DNA from: Anaerotignum sp. MB30-C6 | GTDB taxonomy: Bacteria > Bacillota > Clostridia > Lachnospirales > Anaerotignaceae | Reading direction: 5' to 3' | Length of the DNA: 64,000 bases | Assembly (NCBI RefSeq): GCF_030908465.1 | Contig: NZ_CP133078.1 | Span: forward strand, 1,984,001 to 2,048,000 | In this document: one piece after another, positions 54,923 through 64,000 of the stretch | Layout of the letters: every line of letters begins with the position of its first letter | Position numbering within the stretch: position 1 is the stretch's first letter | Notes under the pieces: generated by a model | What the model saw: the letters and a program-made list of their open reading frames with translations, nothing else | Databases searched by the model: none | What the model was told of the DNA's origin: nothing | Position numbers and translations under genes: made by a program

Positions 54923-54960
54923 TGGCGGTAATCTTAGGTTATCCGCCTTACTATTTTTTT
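54923..54960 (+). terminator. Terminator of purA-ANTAR
   Basis: GGCGGTAA pairs with TTATCCGCC with one bulge, followed by TTACTATTTTTTT. Confidence 0.85.
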
Positions 54961-55082
54961 CCTTTAATTCTTAGTTTGTTTTCTCAGAAAAAATTGAACA
55001 AATACAGAATCACTTATCTATCATGGATACCTAGTTGGATAAAACAGAAAGAAGGCATCTTCAATTTTTTATCCAAATTAAA

Positions 55083-55112
55083 AACGGGCATCAAAACCTT
55101 GATACCCGTTAA
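55083..55112 (-). terminator. Terminator of the comEA-holA transcript
   Basis: On the minus strand AACGGGTATCAA pairs with TTGATGCCCGTT around GGTT, then TTTAATTT. It lies 86 bases after the holA stop. Confidence 0.75.
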
Positions 55113-55195
55113 AATCATAAATATACCATTCTCTAATATCATCATCAAATTTTTAGAAGTCCCCCTCACCTACCAGATGAAGGCTCCCCCTAGCC

Positions 55196-56197
55196 CTAAA
55201 CTTTACTACTGTACTTCATTATCAGCAGTTCAACTGCGGCTGCCTCTGCAACCCGCCCCATTTTGATATCCAAATCCGTCTTTAAACAGTCTTCCAAAGC
55301 CATCTTCCATCCATCTTTGGAAAAGCGCTTGGCCTGCCTGATATATTCTTTTACAGCAAAATCTCTAATTTCCAATTTCTGTGCAATTTGGCTGTTTGCA
55401 ACGCCTTCTTCTGAGAGCAAAGAACTAATTAAAATCAAGCGAAATTGCCTTGTAATTAAAGAAAGTACCATATACGGAGATTCTTTCATCAACAAAAGGT
55501 TGCGATAAATGGTAATTGCCTTTTCAGGCTTTTCTTCCGCCACTGCTCGCACCAAGTCAAAAACCTTTGCCTCAAGGGATGGTGTACACACTTCATGAAT
55601 ATCTGCAACTTCAATCTTACCTTCATTCCCTTTATAAGATAACAGTTTTTGCAACTCCCGTTGGATTGACTCCATATCATTTTCTATGGTTTGGAGAAAA
55701 AATTGAATCACACTATTTTCTATGGCCACGCCACTTTTGGTACACTCTTTTTTAATCCATGTAGCCAACTCTTTTTCCCCAGGAGTTTTAAATTCAACAG
55801 TTTCCCCATTTTTCACTACTGCTTTATAAAGACGGGTATTTTTTTCAACCTTTTCTTCAATGAAAAGTATACAAGAGCTTTCAGGCAGTTGGCCCAAATA
55901 GTCAACAAGCTTTTCCCCTTCTTCCTTTGTATTTCCTTTTTGGAAAAACCCGCTATGTTTTACTGTAACCAAACGTTTTTCATTCAAAAACGGAAGGGTT
56001 TGGGCAGCATCCATAATTCCCCCTGCCGTTGCCCTCTTTTCTTCAAAAATATCATGATTCATCATCTCCGAACCCGAGGGCAAAATTGCATCCATTAGTG
56101 CTTTTTCATAATTTTTTATCAAAAAAGTTTCGGGTCCATAGAATAGATAGCACCCCTTGAATTCACCGTTTTTCCATTGTTTTTTTAATTCTTTCAT
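55196..56197 (-). CDS. holA: DNA polymerase III delta subunit
   Basis: A 333-residue clamp-loader subunit that opens the beta sliding clamp. The N-terminal part (KGCYLFYGPETFLIKNYEKAL) is the family's AAA+-like start, without a working Walker site as is normal for delta. The middle contains VDYLGQLPESSCILFIEE, and the C-terminal helices follow. The gene overlaps the comEC end by 35 bases, so the two are co-transcribed. Confidence 0.94.
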   Translation of the reverse strand: MKELKKQWKNGEFKGCYLFYGPETFLIKNYEKALMDAILPSGSEMMNHDIFEEKRATAGGIMDAAQTLPFLNEKRLVTVKHSGFFQKGNTKEEGEKLVDYLGQLPESSCILFIEEKVEKNTRLYKAVVKNGETVEFKTPGEKELATWIKKECTKSGVAIENSVIQFFLQTIENDMESIQRELQKLLSYKGNEGKIEVADIHEVCTPSLEAKVFDLVRAVAEEKPEKAITIYRNLLLMKESPYMVLSLITRQFRLILISSLLSEEGVANSQIAQKLEIRDFAVKEYIRQAKRFSKDGWKMALEDCLKTDLDIKMGRVAEAAAVELLIMKYSSKV

Positions 56198-58508
56198 AAA
56201 CCGATTCCCTTTCCAAAACAGCTTCCATGGTGTAGCCGCCCTTTGGAGATATTTTTGTCAGCACCGTTCCCTGCTTATCCGTTCTATACGTAGAAATGCC
56301 TTGTACATGGAGTCTTTCCAACGTTTCTTTATGAGGATGACCATAAATGTTATCCTCGCCACAAGATATGATAGCCTCCTTAGGGGAAACCTTCTCCAAG
56401 AAAACCCCACTGCTTGAATTTTTAGAGCCATGATGTCCCAGTTTTAGAATTTGGGCTGATACATCCGCCCCTTTGGTTAGCATAATCCGTTCAGCCTCCC
56501 TCGTTGCATCTCCAGTGAATAGAGTTTTGGTACTACCATACTCATATTTTAAAACCAAGGATCCATGGTTGTCATCATTCCCTATAAATTTCACACCCCG
56601 AGGCGGATAGAGACATTGTATGTTTCCATTACTTCCCCAGGCCGCTGTATCTCCTTCTTTCACAGTATACAGCATTATATCTTCCTTTTCCAATATTTCT
56701 TTTAAAACTTGCCAATTCTCCCTATCGGCGTATGGGTATTCAGATAAGTATAAACCCTTCGTTGCTACATTTTGACACAGTTCTATTACACCCAGCATAT
56801 GGTCAGCATCGAAGTGCGTTAAGAAAATTCCATCCAACTCCCTGATTCCTAAGTATTCTAAATAAGGCTGCACCACTTTTACCCCTGTATTTTTTCCCAT
56901 TTCTTGATTAAACCATCCGCCTCCATCAATGACAATGGCCCGACCATCATAAGTAGAAATCACTGTGGCATCTCCTTGCCCAACATCTAAAAATGCGATT
57001 GTATTCTTCTGGAATATTAGCCTATTTCCTAAAAGAGAAAAGCCTAAAATAAGGGTGACACAAAGTATTTCTTTCAGATGACAGAACCTCTTACCATAAA
57101 AACTACTCATAAGTAAAATCATATAGAATAAAACCATTGACACGATAGAGGGTGCGCCAACCAAAAAGTAACTATTGGGAATAGAAACTGCAACGGAACA
57201 AACCATTTCAAAAAATTTTAATATTCCATAAACACCCCCTGCTGAAATTGCCGCCAGAGGCGGAAATATCACCCCTGCCACAGCAGTAAAAAAAGAGAAA
57301 AACAAAAGCAATCCACTAAGGGGCAAAATTATAATGTTTATAAATACCCCCACCAAAGAAATGCTGAAAAAATGATAGGCAACAAGGGGGTAACTAAACA
57401 GAGATGCGTATAAGGAAAGGATTACCGACTGTTTCAGTTTCCCGAGCCTACTGCTGTCCCTTGGCATAACCTGTAGGCCTACCCAAATACCAAAGGCTGT
57501 AACAAAAGATAACTGAAACCCAGCATTCCAAAGATAGAGGGGCTGGAATAATAAAATAACAAGGGCCGCCAATGCCAAGCTATTTAACCAGTCACTTTTT
57601 CTGAATAAAATCACCCCTAGCAAAGATACAACAATCATGATAACCGCCCTTACCGACGATGGTGAGAAGCCCGTAAAAATCAAAAAGCCAATACAACAAC
57701 CAATGGTGATAAACGCAGTCATACGTCTGCTTTGTTTTAAATATTTCTCAATAAAAATATGTAGGAATAGAGCAAAGAGAGAAACATGAAGCCCAGAAAC
57801 GCAAAGAATATGGTTTATTCCACTTTTTCTATACAAGTCCCAAGTTTCCTGGTGGATATCATCCCTTTCCCCTGTGACCATGGCCTTAACGATGCCACTT
57901 TCTTTTTGGGGTAGGACTGTGTCAAAAACATTGAAAACCCTCTCCTTTAGCCTTTGAAAGGGAACTAGACAGCCTTTAGACTCCCCCACCTTCACCATTT
58001 TATCAGGATAGATTTTGTAGTCTATCCCTTTGGTTTGCAAATATAATTTCTCATTATAACCACCGGGAACCTTGTTCCCTTCCAATGGCAAAAGCTCTCC
58101 CGAAAGGACAACACGATCCCCTACTTTGAAGGATCCTTTCCCTGTGTAAATGGCATATAGGCCTATACTTTTTTTTGATACAGGTTCTTGAATGCGAATC
58201 AAAAGTTTTTGATTCCCTGAAGATGTGGTTCCGTACTCTCGGATGATGCCAGAACTCTGAGAAAGAACCCTTCCTTCTAAGAAAGTCACGGGCTCCCTCC
58301 CGCCTTGACCCGCTAAAAAAAATCCAAGCATCATAATTACCAAAAACACCACTGCTGATTTCAATTGTCCATTTTTCACGAAACATGATATAGTAAAAAC
58401 GACAAAAGCAAAAAAGGCTAGACATACCCCTTTCGATATGCCTAGCCGGAAATAAATCCCACATATAGTGAATATTACAGCCCACAGAGCCGGTCTTTTT
58501 AGCTTCAT
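56163..58508 (-). CDS. comEC: ComEC/Rec2 competence-type DNA channel protein
   Basis: A 781-residue membrane protein thought to form the pore for single-stranded DNA uptake. An N-terminal DUF4131 region (about 30-170) has its own helices. The Competence domain (about 200-470) starts with KSGINHILCVSGLHVSLFALF and holds the pore helices. A C-terminal metallo-beta-lactamase-like domain contains LDVGQGDATVI and THFDADHMLG. All parts are intact. It is followed by holA and preceded by the GerMN gene. Confidence 0.95.
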   Translation of the reverse strand: MKLKRPALWAVIFTICGIYFRLGISKGVCLAFFAFVVFTISCFVKNGQLKSAVVFLVIMMLGFFLAGQGGREPVTFLEGRVLSQSSGIIREYGTTSSGNQKLLIRIQEPVSKKSIGLYAIYTGKGSFKVGDRVVLSGELLPLEGNKVPGGYNEKLYLQTKGIDYKIYPDKMVKVGESKGCLVPFQRLKERVFNVFDTVLPQKESGIVKAMVTGERDDIHQETWDLYRKSGINHILCVSGLHVSLFALFLHIFIEKYLKQSRRMTAFITIGCCIGFLIFTGFSPSSVRAVIMIVVSLLGVILFRKSDWLNSLALAALVILLFQPLYLWNAGFQLSFVTAFGIWVGLQVMPRDSSRLGKLKQSVILSLYASLFSYPLVAYHFFSISLVGVFINIIILPLSGLLLFFSFFTAVAGVIFPPLAAISAGGVYGILKFFEMVCSVAVSIPNSYFLVGAPSIVSMVLFYMILLMSSFYGKRFCHLKEILCVTLILGFSLLGNRLIFQKNTIAFLDVGQGDATVISTYDGRAIVIDGGGWFNQEMGKNTGVKVVQPYLEYLGIRELDGIFLTHFDADHMLGVIELCQNVATKGLYLSEYPYADRENWQVLKEILEKEDIMLYTVKEGDTAAWGSNGNIQCLYPPRGVKFIGNDDNHGSLVLKYEYGSTKTLFTGDATREAERIMLTKGADVSAQILKLGHHGSKNSSSGVFLEKVSPKEAIISCGEDNIYGHPHKETLERLHVQGISTYRTDKQGTVLTKISPKGGYTMEAVLERESVYERIKKTMEKR

Positions 58509-58510
58509 AA

Positions 58511-59470
58511 TTATTGATTCATATCCACAGTTTTCAAACTTTTTACTGCAACAAAAGGTGTACTAAAATCAACATGACCCTTGAATGCTTCCATTTTTTC
58601 CCCTTCAATAAGGAACTGAACTTTCACAACATTTTCCAGCTCCGACAGGGAATTTACAATTGAGTATATTGTCAGTAACTCCCCTGTTGACCCGCCATTA
58701 TGTTTGGTTACAAACTCTTGGCTTAAGTTTACATAGCAAACCCCATCGCTGGTTGTGGTTACATCCATTATTTTTGTTTCCACAGGGATTGTTGCATAAT
58801 TCTCCGCTTCCTTGGGCCCTGCAATAAGCTGTTCCAAGACTGTTCGTTCTCTAGGTTGATTTGCATTTACTTCAACCACACGATCCTCTACAACCAAATC
58901 AGAAGCATCTGCATTGGAGAAATACAGTTTTAAAATAGCATACTCCGTGGTGGTTGCCGATACAATCGGATCTATCAAAACATTCTGCCTGTTCATCGTA
59001 CCATAAGGCTCTCTGTCTTTTGAAAGCAAGGGTTCGCTTTCCACCGTAAAGATTACAGAGTCTATAAATTCCAGAGAAGTCAAAGACCAAACAATGGATG
59101 AGCGACAAATTACTTCATCTATGCTGGATAAGACATAATATTTGGACGTAAAGTCTATGGTTGCAGTCTTGTCCGCAACTTCTATGGAATTCACTTCTAA
59201 ATTTTCCGGTACCGTTGGTTGAATTCCATCCGTCTTTATCCCCAAGCGTAAATCTTGCAAAACGATGTTTACCATCTCAATGGGGCTACCTTCTTGGATC
59301 TCTTTTTGCGTTGCTTTCATTTTTTCATTAGGGCCTATAAAGTAAAGCTCAGCAATAATTTTTCCGTTATTGAAAAATCGCTCTTTTATGAATAAACCAC
59401 TAGGTATTACCAAAACCAATACCAATATCAATAAAAACAAACCATAAAATACTTTCTTTTGCCTTGCCAA
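58511..59470 (-). CDS. Membrane-anchored protein with two GerMN domains
   Basis: A 319-residue protein with one N-terminal helix (residues 8-28) and no lipobox. Two GerMN (sporulation/spore germination) domains follow: one around 42-160 (ELYFIGPN, then ATIDFTSKYY) and one around 175-300 (ILKLYFSNADASDLV, RTVLEQLIAGP, then GVCYVNLSQEFV). B. subtilis GerM is needed for channel assembly and germination. The start is TTG 59470 with GGAGGA upstream. It follows the two-component genes and precedes comEC. Confidence 0.88.
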   Translation of the reverse strand: MARQKKVFYGLFLLILVLVLVIPSGLFIKERFFNNGKIIAELYFIGPNEKMKATQKEIQEGSPIEMVNIVLQDLRLGIKTDGIQPTVPENLEVNSIEVADKTATIDFTSKYYVLSSIDEVICRSSIVWSLTSLEFIDSVIFTVESEPLLSKDREPYGTMNRQNVLIDPIVSATTTEYAILKLYFSNADASDLVVEDRVVEVNANQPRERTVLEQLIAGPKEAENYATIPVETKIMDVTTTSDGVCYVNLSQEFVTKHNGGSTGELLTIYSIVNSLSELENVVKVQFLIEGEKMEAFKGHVDFSTPFVAVKSLKTVDMNQ

Positions 59471-59532
59471 AGGACTTCCTCCATTCTTTTGCTCATAATA
59501 TTTTTGAAAGAATACGCTCCTTCTAAAAAATA

Positions 59533-60957
59533 CTATATGTTCTGACGTAATGGAATTCGAACTAAAATCGTAGTTCCTTCATCATCTTTGCTGTGAACCT
59601 TAATGCTGCCATTGTGCATCATAATTGTACTATGGGTTATAGAAAGCCCCAGGCCAGTGCCACCAGTTTCTCTATCCCTTGTTTTGTCCACACGATAGAA
59701 TCTTTCAAAAATTCGTCCAACTTCGTCATCGGGAATTCCAATACCTGTGTCCGAAACACTTATAAATGCATTTTGATGGTCTCCATCCAAATTCACTTGT
59801 ACTTTACCATTTTCCGGCGTGTACTTTATTGCATTATCAACTAAGTTGGCAACAGCCAAAGTCAACTTCATCTCATCAACCATTGCCGATACTTCCTTGG
59901 TCTTGTCGTAGTTTATTTGAATATTTTTCGCTTGGGCCAAAGGAAGAAGCCGTTTGATGATCCCCTCCGTCATTTCGCTTAAATCTGTTTCCTTGAAATT
60001 CAAAGGGATTTCCTTTTGGTCTAGCTTAACCAGAGTCAAAAGGTCATTGATAATCGCCGCCATTCTATCTACCTCAGAATTGATGTCATGAAGAAATTCC
60101 ACATACATTTCTTGGGGCACGCCTTCTTGGAGCAAAATAGATTCGCTTAAAACCTTAATAGAGCTTAATGGTGTTTTCAACTCATGGGAAACATTTGAAA
60201 CAAACTGCTGTCTGGTGGATTCTACTTTTTCCAGCTGGTCCGCCATTTGATTACAAGCCAAGGCCAAATCCACTACTTCATTATGAATCTGGGATCGCAC
60301 TTGTATTCTTTGCTCAAAATAACCCTCAGACATCTTTTGGATTACTTTAATCATTTTTTTAATGGGCTCTGTGAAAATTTGAGATATAATAACCATCACA
60401 ATAATTACAATAATGGCAAGGCCAGCTAGAATTAAATTACCCTTTTTTGCAATATTGCTTACTGTATCCGAGATATCTTGCAAATCATCAGAAACCAAAA
60501 CAACCCCAACGCGGGTGTTGTTACTACCATAAATTGATACAGCTGCATAAACCATTCCATTTTCCTGTACCCTAGAGATATCCTTATTTTCCAAAGCCTC
60601 GATCACTTCCGGAATTAAAACTGTTTTACCAACATCGCTATATCCTGTGTCATATACTACAAAGCAGGAGGAATCTAACACCAAAACACGAAATTCATGG
60701 CGTTGGCTCATTTCCAACATGGTTTCTTCTAATGTGTCCCGAATTTCTTTATCTGCCATGTAGTCATAGGAAGTTATCTGTCCTGAAATCACATTCGCCT
60801 GACTGAGTAATTCTTTTTTTCGCTCCTCGATAAAATAATCCTGCACGGAGTGGAGGATGGTGCTTGCAATCAAAAGCAGAGGAACGATACCGATTACAAC
60901 ATATGTCCCCAAAAGAATCCACCGCAAACTAAGAAAATAAGACTTCTTGTTTTTCAT
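59533..60957 (-). CDS. Sensor histidine kinase with HAMP domain
   Basis: A 474-residue kinase with membrane helices at about 10-35 and 172-195. Its outer domain is of about 135 residues. HAMP (about 195-245), the HisKA motif FVSNVSHELKTPLSSI (near 255) and the ATPase domain with NLVDNAIKYTPENG and GGTGLGLSI follow. Layout is WalK/PhoR-like but without a PAS domain. The start at ATG 60957, 16 bases after the regulator stop, is preceded by AAAGAG only; the frame is open further into the regulator gene. Confidence 0.92.
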   Translation of the reverse strand: MKNKKSYFLSLRWILLGTYVVIGIVPLLLIASTILHSVQDYFIEERKKELLSQANVISGQITSYDYMADKEIRDTLEETMLEMSQRHEFRVLVLDSSCFVVYDTGYSDVGKTVLIPEVIEALENKDISRVQENGMVYAAVSIYGSNNTRVGVVLVSDDLQDISDTVSNIAKKGNLILAGLAIIVIIVMVIISQIFTEPIKKMIKVIQKMSEGYFEQRIQVRSQIHNEVVDLALACNQMADQLEKVESTRQQFVSNVSHELKTPLSSIKVLSESILLQEGVPQEMYVEFLHDINSEVDRMAAIINDLLTLVKLDQKEIPLNFKETDLSEMTEGIIKRLLPLAQAKNIQINYDKTKEVSAMVDEMKLTLAVANLVDNAIKYTPENGKVQVNLDGDHQNAFISVSDTGIGIPDDEVGRIFERFYRVDKTRDRETGGTGLGLSITHSTIMMHNGSIKVHSKDDEGTTILVRIPLRQNI

Positions 60958-60973
60958 TGCACTCTTTTTGCTC

Positions 60974-61660
60974 TTAATTAAAATAGTAACCAACTCCCCA
61001 TTTTGTAAAGATATATTTCGGCTCACTGGGATTTGCCTCGATCTTTTCTCTTAGGCGGCGTACATGCACATCAACGGTGCGTACATCCCCTGGATAATCA
61101 TAGCCCCAAACCGTATCAAGGAGTTTTTCTCGACTATAAACCTTACCTGGGTTTTCCATCAAAAGTTCTAACAAATCAAATTCCTTTGCTGTCAGGTTTA
61201 CTTCTTTTTCCTGAATAAACACTCGTCTGCTATCATAGGAAAGCTCTAGCTCTCTGGCTTTCAAAATATTCTTAGAACCTTCCGCAGGAGCTTTTTTCAC
61301 ACTACGACGTAAAATCGCTTTGATTCTAGCTTTTAATTCCAAAATATTGAATGGCTTTGTAATATAGTCGTCTGCACCATATTCTAAGCCCATAATTTTA
61401 TCCATATCTTCGCCCTTTGCTGTAACCATAATAATGGGTACCTGAGAGAATTCCCTAACTTGTTGGCAAACTTGAAGCCCATCCATTTTAGGCAGCATAA
61501 CGTCTAACACAATCAAATCGAAGTTGGAGTCTTTGATCAGTTGCAACGCCTCTTCACCATCATAAGCGGGAGTTACCTGCATTCCATCTTGCTCCAAAGA
61601 AAATTTAATTCCCTTTACAATGAGTTTTTCATCATCAACTACTAAAACATGATATGCCAT
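60974..61660 (-). CDS. OmpR-family response regulator (WalR/PhoP-like)
   Basis: A 228-residue regulator. The receiver has VVDDEK (8-13), phosphorylated Asp in IVLDVMLPKMDG (near 53) and DDYITKPFN. The winged helix begins near 130 with LTAKEFDLLELLMENPGKVYSREKLLDTVWGYDYPGD and ends in YIFTKWGVGYYF. It is encoded just ahead of its kinase and 14 bases after comEA. The regulated genes are unknown; cell-envelope control would fit relatives. Confidence 0.94.
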   Translation of the reverse strand: MAYHVLVVDDEKLIVKGIKFSLEQDGMQVTPAYDGEEALQLIKDSNFDLIVLDVMLPKMDGLQVCQQVREFSQVPIIMVTAKGEDMDKIMGLEYGADDYITKPFNILELKARIKAILRRSVKKAPAEGSKNILKARELELSYDSRRVFIQEKEVNLTAKEFDLLELLMENPGKVYSREKLLDTVWGYDYPGDVRTVDVHVRRLREKIEANPSEPKYIFTKWGVGYYFN

Positions 61661-61674
61661 TTTGTTCCTCCTAT

Positions 61675-62100
61675 TTATTCTACGATAATAAACTCTTTCA
61701 TCTGGTTTCGTTTTTTAACCCCGATACCTGAGACATGAACAATCTCGTCTATTGAATGAAAAAGACCTTTTTCTTCTCTATATGAAACAATTGCCTTTGC
61801 AATCTTTTCTCCCACCCCAGGCAAAGCTTCTAAAGTCTGTTGGTCAGCCGTATTGATGTTAATTTTTTCTATTGTGCCCGGTAACAAAAGCTTATACTCT
61901 TCCGACCATCTTTCCTCAAGACCACCTGCAGTAATTTCAGTACCTATGGTTATGTTTTCCCCTTCTTGGGCCGACAAAAAAAGCCCACCTAACACAAACA
62001 AAGAAACCATCCATACCAGTGTTAAAAGTCCTCTATTTTTAGAAAGTAAATTTCCTCTTTTTTCATCCAAGTTTAATTTAAACCCCTTTTGTTTTACCAA
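61675..62100 (-). CDS. comEA: ComEA-like helix-hairpin-helix DNA-binding protein
   Basis: A 141-residue membrane-anchored protein. One helix (about 25-43) is followed by a linker and a C-terminal double helix-hairpin-helix (about 80-141): INTADQQTLEALPGVGEKIAKAIVSYRE, then VSGIGVKKRNQM. ComEA is the DNA receptor of the competence machinery, feeding ComEC. The SLBB part found in longer ComEA proteins is missing or very reduced. The start is TTG 62100 without a strong ribosome site, so the true start may be slightly downstream. Confidence 0.88.
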   Translation of the reverse strand: MVKQKGFKLNLDEKRGNLLSKNRGLLTLVWMVSLFVLGGLFLSAQEGENITIGTEITAGGLEERWSEEYKLLLPGTIEKININTADQQTLEALPGVGEKIAKAIVSYREEKGLFHSIDEIVHVSGIGVKKRNQMKEFIIVE

Positions 62101-62358
62101 TAAATTTGTTATACTTATAAAGTATGCATAGAAATATAATCCAAAACAAGCATTAAACGGTAAGAATTTTTATTATTCTTACTTTTCGCTTCAAAAACTT
62201 AACTAATATTCTAACACAAAATCCGGGAGGAAACAAAAACAAATCGTCTTTTTGTATATTTTTATTACAAAAAACCAATAACCTAATGTGTATCATAACT
62301 CCCTTGAAGCATATATCATTCTAACACAAATTTTCCAAAAGTCATATAGGAGAAGCCA

Positions 62359-63720
62359 ATGAAACAATCATTTTTAATTACCTTCTTATCTTTTTGTTTA
62401 ACAATACCTTGTTTTTCAGCTTTCGCTCAACCCCTTTCAGAAGCTGAAACAAATTTATATACGCCCCTTGGGGAACCAGAAATATGCGCTGAGGCCGGAA
62501 TCCTCATGGATGCAACCACAGGAGAAATTCTATACGAAAAAAATAGTAAAAATCGAATGTATCCTGCCAGCATTACAAAACTTATGACAGTACTTTTGGC
62601 CTTGGAAAATGGGAAATTAGATGATTCCATTACCTTTTCCCACGAGGCAGTCTATAGCATAGAACCAAATAGTGCCCATATCGCTATGCAGGAGGGCGAA
62701 CAAATCACCTTGGAGCAAGCCTTATATGGCATTTTGCTCCGCTCCGCCAACGAAGTTTCTAACGCTGTTGCCGAATATGTGGACGGCTCCATTACGGCAT
62801 TTGCCCAACATATGACACAGCGAGCCAAAGAGTTGGGTTGTAAAACAACAAATTTTGTAAATGCCAACGGTCTTTTTCATGAAAATCACTATACGTGCGC
62901 TTATGATATGGCTTTGATTGCCAAGGAGCTGTTAAAACAAGACGCCTATCGTGAAATGATGAGCGCCACATATTACGAAATCCCCCCGACCAGTAAGCAA
63001 CCTGAAATCAGGTATTTACATGGGCAGCATCAGATGCTTAACAAAAACTCCATTTACTATTATGAATACGCAACTGGAGGAAAAACGGGCTATGTATCCG
63101 AAGCTTTAAATACTCTGGTCACCTTTGCAAAAAAGGGAGATACGGAACTAATTGCTGTGGTTTTAAAATGCAGCGGTGCTGAGCACTATGTGGATTCTAA
63201 AGCTTTATTCGAATATGGTTTTGCTAATTTTCAGACGGCAAAAGTTTTTGCTGCTGGAGATTATACAAAAACAGTGGAAGTTGTGGAGACATACAAAAAT
63301 AAAACATCAAGCCTTGGAAATATTACAGTGGCACCGAAGGATGATGTTTATAAAACAATTCCTGTGAATTCAACTTTGTCAAACATTCAAGTTGATTTGG
63401 AATACCCCGAAACCCTTGATGCCCCCGTAACAGCAGGCCAAGAAATAGGCACACTAACAGTGAAATCAGGCCAGAAAACAATTTCAACGGTTCCCCTATT
63501 GGCTCAAGGAACCATGGAAGAAACCCCCGAAGAAACTCGCTTGGCACAAGAAAAAGAAAAAAGGGATAAATTACTAAGAATAGCGGGTATCGTTCTTCTG
63601 GGAATTCTCCTTTCCGCTATGATTCTATTTGGCATCACTCGTACCATTGGTCATTTCAAAAGAAAGCAACGCAGAAAACAGCGGGCTTTGCGTAGAAAAA
63701 GACTACGTAAGAGAAATTAA
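62359..63720 (+). CDS. dacF: D-alanyl-D-alanine carboxypeptidase (penicillin-binding, DacF-like)
   Basis: A 453-residue serine peptidase that trims the terminal D-Ala from peptidoglycan stem peptides. A signal peptide (1-23) is followed by the SITK active serine motif in YPASITKLMT (near 70), the SAN motif in RSANEVSNA, and KTG in ATGGKTGYVS. A PBP5-like C-terminal beta domain (about 300-385) comes next, then one membrane helix (about 405-425) and a very basic tail of about 24 residues. ATG follows TAGGAGAAG. Single gene with a strong terminator. Confidence 0.95.
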   Translation: MKQSFLITFLSFCLTIPCFSAFAQPLSEAETNLYTPLGEPEICAEAGILMDATTGEILYEKNSKNRMYPASITKLMTVLLALENGKLDDSITFSHEAVYSIEPNSAHIAMQEGEQITLEQALYGILLRSANEVSNAVAEYVDGSITAFAQHMTQRAKELGCKTTNFVNANGLFHENHYTCAYDMALIAKELLKQDAYREMMSATYYEIPPTSKQPEIRYLHGQHQMLNKNSIYYYEYATGGKTGYVSEALNTLVTFAKKGDTELIAVVLKCSGAEHYVDSKALFEYGFANFQTAKVFAAGDYTKTVEVVETYKNKTSSLGNITVAPKDDVYKTIPVNSTLSNIQVDLEYPETLDAPVTAGQEIGTLTVKSGQKTISTVPLLAQGTMEETPEETRLAQEKEKRDKLLRIAGIVLLGILLSAMILFGITRTIGHFKRKQRRKQRALRRKRLRKRN

Positions 63721-63753
63721 ATTCTTTTTCTATAGGTTACAAATGTTCATATA

Positions 63754-63799
63754 TACAAAAAGAGGTTGGCAATTTTTGCGAACCTCTTTTTGTATTTAC
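63754..63799 (+). terminator. Terminator of the carboxypeptidase gene
   Basis: TACAAAAAGAGGTT (63754-63767) is an exact inverted repeat of AACCTCTTTTTGTA (63781-63794), with T runs. The remaining 200 bases to the window edge show no gene; GGGCAGAGGT (63857-63866) and ACATCTGCCC (63943-63952) form an imperfect inverted repeat there. Confidence 0.9.
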
Positions 63800-64000
63800 T
63801 TTTCTATTAAGGACGAAACACAACATTACGTTATATTAATTTTTGTTCCAGATAAAGGGCAGAGGTGGGTCGTGCATTACTCGCTTAAAATAATCAATGA
63901 TTTGCAATAACTTCTCCTGAACGAATCTAGCAGTAGTTATTTACATCTGCCCCCATTCATGACAAGCCATCAAAAGCAAATAATATGCGCAACAGGCCAT

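Overview
The window reads as a chromosomal segment of a low-GC, anaerobic, endospore-forming member of the Clostridia, most likely within or near the Lachnospirales. The evidence is a complete eight-gene spoIIIA operon, gerMN- and dacF-type sporulation and cell-wall genes, a NifS/NifU pair, a CIRCE-controlled groESL operon, an Fe-S type L-serine dehydratase, a purA-ANTAR pair, AT-rich intergenic DNA and strong AGGAGG ribosome binding sites. The genus cannot be fixed from sequence reading alone. There is no intact mobile element, phage or CRISPR array, so most of the window is core genome.

Layout. At 1-999 a dCache sensor protein runs off the left edge. 1.4-3.7 kb is a polar amino acid ABC importer. 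4.0-5.3 kb is a CLC-family transporter resembling the fluoride (CLC-F) branch. 5.7-8.7 kb is a two-component system. 8.87 kb carries a lone tRNA-Lys with its own promoter and terminator. 9.1-12.1 kb holds a MATE exporter, a YheO-type regulator and an acetate-type transporter. 12.2-16.0 kb is the ylxM-ffh-rpsP-khpA-rimM-trmD operon. 16.1-18.6 kb holds a histidine phosphatase, a DUF1540 protein, an HD protein and luxS. 18.6-19.3 kb is a gene-poor, hairpin-rich stretch, followed by a very cysteine-rich protein at 19.4-20.6 kb. 20.8-23.8 kb is a serine uptake and deamination operon. 24.3-26.3 kb is groESL. 26.7-32.2 kb holds a thioredoxin-reductase-like flavoprotein, an EF-G paralogue, a padR remnant and nifS-nifU. 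32.5 kb is an XRE regulator.

33.0-42.6 kb is a long co-directional series, asp23-like, nusB, xseA, xseB, ispA, PAP2-like, dxs, tlyA, nadK, argR and recN, joining isoprenoid precursor synthesis to DNA repair and arginine control. Upstream of it lies a rod-like, probably 6S-type, non-coding RNA. 43.1-48.1 kb is spoIIIAA-AH, the channel between mother cell and forespore. 48.2-52.7 kb holds a LytTR protein, an SGNH hydrolase, an amidase, an iron alcohol dehydrogenase, a small acidic protein and a DEDD exonuclease. 53.0-54.9 kb is purA with an ANTAR regulator. 55.2-62.1 kb, all on the minus strand, is comEA, a response regulator and kinase, a GerMN protein, comEC and holA. 62.4-63.7 kb is a D-Ala-D-Ala carboxypeptidase.

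The least familiar items are the cysteine-rich, propeller-like protein at 19383-20621, the candidate 6S-like RNA at 42779-42945, a TrxR-like protein with no recognisable NADPH motif at 26687-27547, two regulators with degenerate receivers (48156-48896 and 54341-54916), and the decayed element at 18640-19290. No clearly new multi-gene system was found.
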